A stretch of DNA of 64,000 bases, taken from the NCBI RefSeq assembly GCF_017562075.2, contig NC_054082.1:12959286-13023285 (forward strand), read 5' to 3'. Shown here piece by piece: positions 1-11,700 of the stretch. The translations under genes were made by a program, and so were the position numbers. Within the stretch, counting starts at the first letter, position 1; each line of letters opens with the position of its first letter. A model generated the notes under the pieces. It searched no databases. It was not told the DNA's origin and saw only the letters and a program-made list of their open reading frames with translations. The DNA comes from Anopheles merus. Taxonomy: Eukaryota; Arthropoda; Insecta; Diptera; Culicidae.

Positions 1-385
1 CCCGTAGCCCGGTGTCGTACGTGTCCGAGGTGGTCGAGCGCGACTGGGCCATCTCGATCTGCCGCTCGCGCTCCAGCGACAGATTGCGCTCCATCTGCCG
101 CTCCCGCTCGCGCTCGCGCTCTCGCTCCCGTTCCCGCTCCCGTTCCCGCTCGCGGACGCGCTCGGTCGCGGCGGTGTCCAGCAGCCGGTCGCGCTCGGTC
201 GGCTGCCGCTCGAGCGAGGGCGGCTTCACCAGCTCCCGCTCCATGTGCACGACGGGCCGCTCCGGGGGCCGGACGGTGCTGCCGGTGGCCGGTGTGTGGT
301 CCGCCTCGCCGCCCTCGTCGATCGTGTCCTGGCGGGCCAGGGTCGCGCCCGGCCCCGGCGACAGTTTCGGCGTTTTGGGGAAAAT
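1..385 (-). CDS. eag: eag exon 17 (CaMKII-site region, runs off left edge)
   Basis: Residues 807-934 (IFPKTPKLSPGPGATLARQD through TTSDTYDTGLR). It includes RQDTIDEGGE, equivalent to the CaMKII-phosphorylated site of Drosophila Eag, and an Arg-Glu dipeptide run absent from the fly protein as I remember it. TTTGCAG acceptor. The frame is open to base 1, so the exon continues outside the window. Confidence 0.93.
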   Translation of the reverse strand, partial: MFPKTPKLSPGPGATLARQDTIDEGGEADHTPATGSTVRPPERPVVHMERELVKPPSLERQPTERDRLLDTAATERVRERERERERERERERERERQMERNLSLERERQIEMAQSRSTTSDTYDTGLR

Positions 386-3300
386 CTGCAAACGCCCGAG
401 AGCGGGTTGGTGGGGTAAAAAAAAAACAATGGAAAAAAAAGAAAACATGTTAGCCAATCACACGGTTCTGCTTCCGGATGGGGTTGAATGTGCGTGAGGA
501 ACTGCGAGTGCGCTATCGTTTAGTGTGCATGCATGCAATACCCACAAAACCCACACACACACACACGCACGCACGCACCCACAAAAACGCACACGCGCGG
601 AACGAGCTACCTTGTTGCCTTGACCGCCATTACTACTCGAGCTCGAGCTCGCTCTACCTTGTGCACTCTCACGTAAGCTTTCGCGTGCACTTAAACTTCT
701 AGACACGGCTACCTTTGTGCTGGTGTCGCTGGCCGAATCGACGCTGGAGCTGCCGAGCAGCCGGCCCCACTTGCTGGCCCGCGGCCCCTTGGCCGACGGC
801 GGTCCGGACGAGGGCGATGGCGACGGCGACGGGGACGGGACGGCGGTCGTGAGGGCGCGGGTGTCCTCCGTCAGCGTCAGCTTGGCCGGCAGCTGCAAGC
901 AGGGTAGAGACGCGGGATGAATGTTTGGGCCGGATGACGGTGGCGGGGGTAGGACGGGGCATTTTAACGTGGAACCGGGAATGGTAAGGGTATACAGCAG
1001 AAACTAGAAACTCAGGCTGGTAGCCAACCAGTGAAGCTGCGAACGTGAACGTAACTCTATTGCAACACACCAACACACACGCAGTACTGTCGCTAAGCAT
1101 ACTAAGAATGTGTGAAAAGGGGTCTTAAAGCTAGGACAGCACGTGTGAGGATCGGTACTGTCCTTCTTGCTTTCGTAGAATTTAATAAAGTGCACACCAA
1201 ACCAAACGGAACAGCCCTACCTACACATACAAGAGTGTCGATGCAAAACGGAAGAGAGGGAGCACGTGCAATCGTGCAAACGACAGTCACTAAACAGACA
1301 ATAATGTACTTGCGAACGCTTGTGTTGTTTTGTGATGTGTTTTGTGTTGTTAGAGTGAAAAAAAAATGCCAATTGTAGGGACTGAACGTTTACTGCAAGC
1401 TTCTAATTGTCGCGATTGAGCGCTCCGTAGAGTGTTACATCACTTCCTACAAAATATCTAACACCTAATACATATGCCGTATGCAACATTGAAACAAAAG
1501 TTTGGTAAAAATAATAAACAAACAAACTTGTAAATGCACTAATATCTAGATTACAAACACATCGAAAAACATTGAAACAATCGATCTTGCTAAAACGGAT
1601 AAGCAAACAAGCAATGGAGCAGCATTTGCTATGCGGATTGCATACATTTAGGCAACTACAAACAGCGTGCCCGGTTGCTTGTCATTTTTCGCCTTAAACT
1701 AACCACAAAAATTGAACAGAAGGTTTATCATACTCATAAACTAACATTGAGTACTACCTACAAACACCGATCAAACGACAATCATACGCTAAAAACGACA
1801 CCGGTACACGATCCAATCGAAATCACGTGTGAGTTCATTTTAAAGGACATTTTGATTGCTCATGTTCATGGAGGAGGATAAAGAATCGCTTTTTTTTTTG
1901 TAGAAAATTTTTTTCTTAAGCTTTACTGTGTGCGTTTTTTTTTTTTTTCAAGGGAGAAGAGTTTAGTTTTAGTGTAAAATATTCACCTTTCCTTTGTCTG
2001 TATCTGTGTCGCCCTTCTCAACGTCGCTTTGAACGGAACCAGTTTGGTCCTTGGTTCCTTGTGCATTTTGCTGAGCTCGTCTAAATTTTGAAAATATTTT
2101 TCTTACCAGGTGATCTTGACTAGAGCCCAGTTGTGGTTCGTTCTTCCGCCTCTCCGCTAGCTCTTTCTCTCGCCGAACGTCCGCTACTTTCCTGTGTGTG
2201 TGTGTGTTAAATTTAGAAATTTATTTAAATAGTCAACATTTGATTATACTTTAAAAGATCAAAAAGCCGAAAATGAAGGAAAACAAAACCCTTACCTAAA
2301 GATTAGTCGATGTCTTAGGTTGTACGTTAAAACTAGATTCCTCGCAAAACTATTAGCAAAAGCCTGATAAAAATCTAATACTTCGAGCAGCTTGTCTCGC
2401 TTTATCGCATGTAAATCACAGTAAGTTAACGCCCGTACGTTGGCTGCACTTTGCCCCACAGCCGAATCCTTCCAGAACGAGTCGCCGAACACGTCGCCCT
2501 TGCCGAGTATGGCGACCACCTCGTCGTCCTGTATCACCTCCAGGCTGCCCGTCACGATGAAGCACAGGCTGTCGATGCTTTCGCCCGTATGGTAGAGCAG
2601 ATCGCCTGTACCGGGAGGAAGGAGAGGATGGGCAAGCAAAACCACAATCGTATTATTTAGCTAGCTAGCTTTTTTTTTTCATCCCAAACGCATTCAGGCC
2701 CCGCACGGACTCCGAATGCTTCCAATGGACGGTGGCTGGATGGATGGCACCCGTTATGCTCCAATCGCCGGAAACGGAAATCAAACGATGGAAATGAAAA
2801 TCAATCGGAACCGATGCGGCGATGGATGCGGGATGCGATCATCTGGTGGCCACCGCCGAGCCGACCCCGCCAGACCTACCCGGTGCCGAGTGTGACATGC
2901 AGAAGTGCATCGCCAGCGCCCGGAGGCAACCGTCGGATGCTAATCGAAAGGCCGGATGCTCGTTAAATACCTTCCGGTTCAGATGGACGCAGATATCGGC
3001 CTTCATGTCCTTTGGGCAATAGTTTAGGACCTGTGAAAATTGGCGGAGCGGGTTAGCTGGCGGTAGAGAGAGAGAGTTAAATGTGAACGTGCCTGGCGTG
3101 CCGGCTGCAACAACAACAACACCCCGTGGACACTGGTCGGGGGAGGAGGGGGGGAGGGGGGGGGAATATAAGCAAACATACATAAATCAGCGTGGCCTCG
3201 GTGTATGCCAAAGCAAACTTTGGTTTATCGCCCGAAACGATGCGACGACGATGATGATGATGATGATGATGGTTATGCTTGCTGGTTACGCTGCCGGTGT

Positions 3301-6300
3301 TAGGGGTTGCGCATATTCCCGCGCGTTCTTGTTGAGGTCAAACCCCGTAACGTGGGATGGTTTGAATGCGAAACAAAGAGTTGCATATTTTATTCCCATT
3401 GTTGGGTCAGTGCTTTCCGAATCCGGCCCGTGGAAAATGTTTGGTTAATGGACGCCATTTCGGGGGAATTCGGTGGAAGAAAACGCGTCCCCTAACGAGT
3501 GCCAGTGTTTGATCAGCAGCGGTTGTAAAGCAGTACTGGGCAGTACTTTACTTTATCAGCGAAATTAACGCCATTTGGGGGGGGGGGATTATGTAAGTAA
3601 CAGTAAATGAATTTCCCCCATTTGATCAACAGCCATGTTTTAACCCAGTGTGCTTTTCAGCGTTCAGTTACTCAGCTGAGCAAAACATCGTGAAAATATT
3701 ACAGCGTTGCTTTGTTACACAAATTGCATAACGACAGGCGCAGCCATTCGAAGATCCACAGCAAAACGCCTGAATCCACGCAATGCCATCTTTGCATCGT
3801 GTCGTTAGCTCGTTCGTTCGTGATTTGTCACCTGGGCACATTATTCGCTATCGAGGATAATATATATTTTGTTCGTCCCCCTCCCGGTAAACGGGCTTTT
3901 AATACTTTACGCTTAATTTGTAATGGGCACGCACGCGCGTGGCCTGAAATGGATGTGTATATAAATATAAAATCCTCCCGAAACCGAAAGCTACCCTTCG
4001 CCCCTCGGGGGATTAATAACTCGCACCAGCCAACTCCAGCCTCCGCGGGTCTGCATCTCGAGGGCCATTCAGTCGAACTTAATGGATTTCCAACGAAACC
4101 ACATCTCCTTTTTTCCCGCCGACCTCTTCCTATCCCCAGCGCGTCACGGGATGCGTGTTTGCAGCAGCAGCAGCAGCCAGCAGCCAGTTGTTGCTTACCT
4201 TGTCCGTGTCCAGCCCCTTGGTCATGGCCCATGTTGATACAACATAGTCCATAACGCGCTCGCTCAGGGCCTTCGGTACCTCGTGCAGCTTCATGAACTC
4301 GCGCACGTTGTTCAGCATATCGTGGTACTTGGCGGTGGCCGATGTCATTTGCTGGATGATGGTGGTAACGTGACCGAAAATGGTCGCGTACAGCAGAGCT
4401 ATTGGGTGGTTGTTTTTTTTTTTGTGGGTAGGCGGATATTGGGTGGAGGTAGGTTTGGTAAAGGTTTTATTTTATTTGGTTTGGTACATGGGGTGAAGAG
4501 AGAAGGAAAAGCGCACCACACAACGCAGTGGCCGTGTAGAAAAACAAAACAGACCAAAGTCAGTGTGGACAAAAACGGATCGGGCCGCGGGCTTGCCGTT
4601 CGCGCTGAAACGTTGTACGCGCGGCGGCACGGTGAAAGAAAGGTTGCACATAGGAACAACACACACGCACACGCATAGAAAAAAACTAATACAAGCTCCG
4701 AAAAATAAGAAAAAACCATACATACAGAAAGATTGGGAAAACAAACGAGCTGGCGGGAAAGATGGCGAAATGGTTGGCGGGGAGAGTTGGTCATGAAATT
4801 CCAACAGCTAGCGGATTGGTTTCGTACGGTTGTTGGAAACTTTTTTAAATGCCACCGAGCGGAAGCCCAGATGAACATAATAAATCTTCTCCTTCCCAGC
4901 GAATTAAAAAAAAAAAAACGAGTGTGGTGGAGGTTTTGCCTCTTCTTTTTCATTCCCTCTCTGTAGAATGTTTTGTAGAAGCAGTAATAAGAAAAGCCTT
5001 TTGGGCTTAATTCGCAAAAATACACACACACACACGTGTTGGTCACGTGACACATGGTAAAAAGGTCACGCGTGGCATTCCGGAAAGATGACGGCGACAG
5101 GGCACCGAGACAACGAGACCGAACCGACCGATGCTGCCGGCGGTACATTTAATTTATGGTACGGTGCTGCTGGTGGGTCGGTGGGTTGACATTTTTCTAG
5201 CAAAGCAAGCGAGGGCGGCGAAGAAGACGATGGAGAAATAAAACTACACGGCCACGTTTTCCTTCGGTTTTATCTAGCTAAAGCTAATGGCGGTGGGCAG
5301 TGGTGGTTGGTGCCGACACACACACACACACATATAAGGTGGCAACAATGATCACGCAACACATGGTGGACATGGTGTATTGCTCTGGTTCTGCAAACGA
5401 AACACTTGTTTAATTTCAGACCAAACGAAGATCACTCAAAATATGGTGACTTTAATGAATGAAAAATTATGAGCGAAAAACTAAATGAAAATGAAGGAAA
5501 ACATAGCTATAACTCATCAAAAGAGTATGAAAATTTTGGAAAAAAATAGATAAATTTTTATGAATTTTTTAAAAGAGAAAGAATGAGTGGAAAAAAGCAT
5601 CGAACTGGCAAAAAAAAAACCTTAACTGAGTTGAAAATGGATTATCCGAAACATAATAATAGTGCCAACATACAACACGGAAGGTACTAAAATAAAACAA
5701 ACAGGAAAAAGAACACAAAAGCATGAAACAAATACACAAAGGGGGGGGGGGGGCAGAATCACGTAGCGATACACAACATACGGAACCACGGAGGCGGCGA
5801 GATGAGCTTTAAAGTAGATAAAACGTACGCTTTGCAAGAGGGAAGCGAAAAGTAAGCCGACTTCACGAAACACGAACACGAGTAGGCGATGCTGTGAGTG
5901 TAAGTGTGAAAGAGAGGCCGTGGGGGGGGCAGCATGTGACTGTATGGGTGAGCACAGGACAGGGAAAGCGGAAAGCTTGTCATGGAAAGCAAGGATTTGG
6001 TTTGTGTTTCTCCCTTGGCCCCTGTTTTTCGCTAGTCGGTCACTTTAATCTCCTGCAGTCGAGGCGCGCGCACATTCGCGAGAAACGAAAGCCTGTGTGG
6101 TTTTCTTTTTTTTGTGTACTACACAATGTTTCTTTTTTTCATTGTGTGGATAAAAAATAACTTAAAACTTAATCTACTCAGAGGACACGCAAGCTAACGC
6201 ACGGGAAGGTAAGAAATTAGCTCGAGAGTGGAGCAACAGCACCACACCACAGCACACGGTGTATGAAACAGAACAGGACAACACACGACAACAACAAACG

Positions 6301-8707
6301 AAAAAGAAACCAAAAAAAAACCCCTCGGTAATCAAACAACAAGGACGTGGCAACGGAACGTAAAACACTGCACCTGCAATTATCATCATGCAGATAGTGA
6401 ATACCTTCTCGTTGTCCGTCTCGGCAGCAACGTTTCCGAATCCGACCTGAAGCAGTAAGGCGAGGCGAGGCGCGTGTGTTTGTGTGGCGTTGGGGGAGCA
6501 GGATATTAATATTGGAACAGAAAGGAATCGGAAGGGAAAACGGGGACGGGTTAAGAGAAGAAGAAAAGAGTACTTTACATTAGGATTGAATTATCTCGGC
6601 CTGGGCAAATCGTGTTCGTGCAAATCGTTGACGTTGTTGAACGGCGCGTCCTTCCCAATGCCTGGACCGGGCTGTCAATCATCCACACTTTAGCACACGT
6701 TCGGGATCGGTTCTGTCCACAACTAATCGCCCATTTGTGTGTGTGTGTGTACATCTCGTTCGGGTGACTGAAAATAGAACACAAAGGCACCGGCACCGGG
6801 GCCGTGCTCTCGGGCCCGAGAAGGCAACCAAATTGGTTAAACTTTCTAGCCGCTCCGCACCGGGCGCGATGGGACGTGGTGTGCCCGCCTGGGAGTGCAC
6901 GAATTCAATTTGGCGTACAGAACCGACCGTTGCCGGTAGAGCCACGGTTGTTATCGCGTGGCGGCTGTCCCGTCTGAAAACCGGCCCGAAGTGATGATGG
7001 TGCGCAGGGGAAAAACTATGTCCCTGTGTGTCATCCCTTTCGACGTGTTGTGGGATGTGGGTCCCCTTGTTCACTGTGGGGCTTTTCGGAGGGGGGAGGG
7101 GGAACGGATCAATAGTTTAATTTGCTTACCGATGTCATACATGTCATGGTGAAGTACAGCGCCGTAACGTACATCGTTTTTCTCGACGGACCGTTCACCA
7201 GCTCCGGTGCATTGGATTCGTTGGACCAGATGTACGAGTACGGGCTCTGGGTAACGTTCGCCAGCTTCCACAGCCAGCTGTACTGTACCTGTGGGGGGTG
7301 CAAGGGGGTGATGGGGATTTCAACGGGCGAAGAGATAAAAGAGAGAACGAGAGCGCGTATTAGCTTTACATGTGCAAATATGTGTAAAATGTTAAGCGAT
7401 CGGGTGCCGGAACGTCGGTCCCGGGTGCTAGGGGCGACATTGGCTTTGTGCTGGATTTGATTTAACCGGTGCATTGGACCGTTTGCCATGTTGCATGTTG
7501 CATTGCGAAACCAGTTCTAACAATGTCGGTGGCTGCCCGCTCGGCTAGTGATTACTTTTAAGTTTCTAATTCTCCTTAAACCTATTCCAATTGCAGCGCA
7601 GGATGATGGGTTCATTGTTTGCCATGCCCCCGTGCCTGTGTTCCCCCAAACGCCCGCTTACCCCGTTGTCGGCATCGCTCCGCCCGATCGAGTACCAGAT
7701 GCAGGCCAGCCAGTGGGCGACCAGCATGTAGAAGCACAGCAGCAGTATCAGCATGGCCGCACCGTACTCGAGATATCGATCAAGCTTCCGCACGACCCGG
7801 CCGAGCCGCAGCAGCCGCACCACCTTGAGCGCACTGAACAGCGATCCGATGCCCTGGCAGGGTGTGTGGCGGGAGAAGGAAAGCATCAATTAGCATGCTG
7901 TGTGGGGGAGGGACCCTCCACTGTTTTCGGGGGCCTAACATTGGCATCCGCAAGATTGCTACACGCTTACATCTTCATCGTGGTCGAACGCATTGAACAC
8001 GTCGTACGGCAGACAGCTGAGCAGATCGATGATAAACCACGACTTCAGGTAGTTCATGCGGATCACCTTCGGGTCGCTCACGACCTCACCGCCCGGTCCG
8101 ACAAACGTGGTGTGAAAGTTAAGCACTGCAAAAGGTAGAACAGCGAAAAGTGAGCCAAAAGTAAGCCATTAGCCAAGCAGGACCGTAATGGGCCATCTAT
8201 TTGGGCCGGGGACGATGATTTTCCGTACCGATGTCTATGAAAAATATTACATCTACTATCGAGTCAACTACCAACAGTGAAACATCCTCCGACGTCTTGT
8301 TCTTGAAGGCTACGTTGTATGGTACCTGGGAAAAAAGTGTGGCCATTAGTGGGTGTGTGTGTGTGTGTGTGCATTACATTAGCGCATCAGCTACTTACCA
8401 TAATTGCAGTATAAAATGTTAAACACAATATCACCCAATCCCAGATTGCTTTGAATGCACAATAATGCAGTAGTATATGCGGCGGCGTTTTCGGCGCTTC
8501 CTGGCGATACTGTGGCATAACATCGGCACTTAATGACATCATCTGTGCAGGGTGATGAGAGCAAAAATACCAACCAACAGTAATTAAATGATTAGAAGAA
8601 GCTCTGCCTGCTTCGATCCTTAAAGGAACGGTTCAGTGGCTTGCTATGTTTGGAAGCTCCTGTATCCTGTTTGGAAACTGATCCTTCAGCCCTCTCTCTC
8701 TCTATCG

Positions 8708-8748
<41 letters not shown>

Positions 8749-11700
8749 CACTCTATCGTGTAGTTTTGCGTCTTTCATCCCTTCCCTCCCAAAATCTAAC
8801 CCTCCCGAAAGAAAGGACGAACAGAGGGGATTGGATGATTTAAAATTAAAATTGTAATATCAACCCAGCGCCATGATAACAAACATCTGAATAAATAATT
8901 CACGGAATCGGGATCCACGCAGTGGTGGACCAGGTTGCACTTATTTTTCGAACAAAAGTCCCCACCATTACTTCCTCCCCAGCCTCTCGTATGGTAAGTT
9001 ACTGCCCTCCCGGGGGCGAGGTAGTCCTTTCTACGCCTTTTAATACAAAATTAGATGGATACGATGGTAACGGTCGTGTTCTGATGACGCGACGAGCCAC
9101 CACCGGACATTTCTTAACCCACTTATGCGCGCGTGCGCGCGCGGTTGCAGTACTTACATGAGCTAGATTTGATTGCTTAGTAGGATCCTTTAGCGTAGGC
9201 AGGTGTGCACTGAATTGACGGCTTCTGGTCACGGAACGGGCCAGCTTGGCGAACTTGGAGAGTCCTGGGATTGGTTGGTTGGTTGTTTGTTTTGTAGAGC
9301 GAAACAACCGGACCGTGTTTCGGGTGGGCGAGAAGAAGAGGGAAGGAGAAAAGGAGAATATTTAATTGCAGTTTTGGGTGAAAAAAAGTACTTAAATCAC
9401 CAAAAAAAAAGGTCAAGCTTAGTGTACAACTGCAATAAAACAACAACTCCGTACAGCAAAATGATGCAACAAGCGGCTTACGTGGGATTTGAATGAATCG
9501 GATAGCGATATATCTATACAATATTTAATCGCTTTCGCAGGATTTCAAGAAAAAAAACAACATCTCAAGCCTATCGTACACGGAAATGGATGAATGGTTG
9601 TCCAAATATGGGCATTCCAACCGAAACGCCTAAATGGATGCAATGCGCACAGCAAGGTGGCGCTGTTTGGTGGAGCTTTGATTTGAGCAGCGCTGTCCTG
9701 TGGGCGGATTTCGTGGTGGATGTGATTGAGTTTTCACGGTACGAAACGCTGTTTACAACTTGTAGTGAAAAACAAAAATGCATAATGAGCTCAGGCGCAC
9801 AGTGAAATAATTTATGACACACGTTTTCATTAGCGATTGTAAATGCAATGCGACCTGGCAAAAGCTGAAGGGAAAAATTAACAAAAAAACAAGATTCGTA
9901 AAATCTGTGCCAAAGCTGCGGAGGAGTGTAATAAATAACAAAACAATTGAAAGTGTGGATCGCACCGATGGGAAATTGATAGTTGGCTGTACAATTTATG
10001 TCGAGCGATATAAATCAGTAGCTGGGTTGGAACGCAAACAAAAAAATATTACTTTCTACCAGAAGTGTTTGGGGAGAGCGGTCCGCGCAAACAACAAATC
10101 ATTAGAAGAGGAAATGATTAATGGTCCTTTTTTTTGCTAGTGTTGTTGTTGTTGTTGTTGTTGGGTAATGCTATCCTCTCTTGGCGGCATGGTGGAACGG
10201 TTCCAGAAACGGGAAAAGCCCTTCATAAAGAAAGAAGCGCCGTAAAACCTACTTCATAGATGATGGTGTACTACTTATCATGGCGTTTGCCGTTCGTCTT
10301 CGACCCGATTCTGTTGATGGTGCTATGAGAGGATACGGCCCTCATTCACCCCACCACGCCGTTTGCTATCAAAGCGTGTGTGGCTGCTGAACCGTTTTGC
10401 TTGTAGCAAATCAAAATTCATTTGAATTCAATCATCAACATGAATGCGTGCACGGGTTGGTGAAAATCCACCTCTAAGAAAAGGCAAATGGTAAAGCACG
10501 CCCGTAAGAAAGCCCCCCCCCGCCCCCTCACACGCTCATCCTACATCCTTCTGTGTGCTGCCGGAGGATGGTAATGTAGCCGCCCGTTCGATTTGCACAA
10601 TTCAAAGAACCCCGCATTTCGCATTTAACGATAATCTTATAATCCTGTAATTGTATTCAAACATTATCGTTTGCAGCGTCGGCAGAAACGGCTTCCAGTT
10701 GCCCCGGCAAGAAAGCATTAAGCAAACAATAACAACAACAACGCTCGGTGAAAGGTCATACGGTGAAAGCTCATCATCTGGCTGCCATTAAAAATGTACG
10801 CGCACCGTACCGCATACATCGTGCGAATGGACTCAGCTCACGCGGGCAAACGCAGGACGAAGCGCTCAACAAATTGCCATCCACTAGAAAGGGGGGAGGG
10901 ATGTTCAAATAAAAGGTTTGAACACTTTAGTTTTCTTTCCTCCCGCTTGCGCCTCGCCCTTTCCCATGTTGGGGAAGCATTGGAAGCCACTCGGAAGTCG
11001 AGCAATCGTAACCTCCGTTCCGGGTGGTAGAAGATCCTGTCTCCACCGCCCCGACTGCTTGGTTCAAAGGCGTTTGGGTCGTGTCGGCTGGGCTGGGTCG
11101 GTTCACAACCTTTCAATAATTCCGTTAACGTTCGAATCGAACGAATCGAGCCCTCCTTTCACAAACTAACACCGCTTCCGTTCACTGAACGTGACGGAGG
11201 ACTCGGTTTGCCTTTGCCCTTCTTTTTTTTTTTTGACGTGCGGTTTTGACGTTTTGTTTGCCGAATCGTTGTCATTCACACAAATCAAAAGGCATCAACT
11301 AAAGAAGAAGAAAAAAAAAGCAAAAGAATAACGTGAACGGAGTGATTGGTAGCTTTCTCCATTGCAAAAGGGCATTCTAGAAAAGCCCGTCATTCAACAC
11401 CCATTTCTCTCACACTCTCCCTCTCTCTCTCTCTCCGTCGTTTTCTCAATATATCTGTTCCCGCTATTATGCCATCAACAATCATGGGGGAGAGCGGTGT
11501 TTTTCTTCATGCTTCCGGCCGCATCACCTCAACACAAACCCCAAGCAAAAGGGTGGGGTGGCGGCGCCGAGCGGTTGCGGGACCGGGTTTGGATAGGTTA
11601 CAATTTCCTGTTGATCATGGCAATTGGTGGCAGGCGAGCTGCACTCCTTCGCGCTCCTGGCTGATGGTTGGAAATCGAGAATTGCTTATTCAAATTTGAT

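Noticed and set aside
12..497. Plus-strand frame with a long Arg-Ser run resembling an SR protein
   Set aside because: It is the antisense reading of the Arg-Glu repeat in eag exon 17, and that exon has clear homology and splice sites.
4399..5148. 249-codon minus-strand frame in eag intron 11
   Set aside because: Phe/Cys/Val-rich low-complexity translation from A-rich plus-strand DNA, no domain, and it lies within an intron between phased exons.
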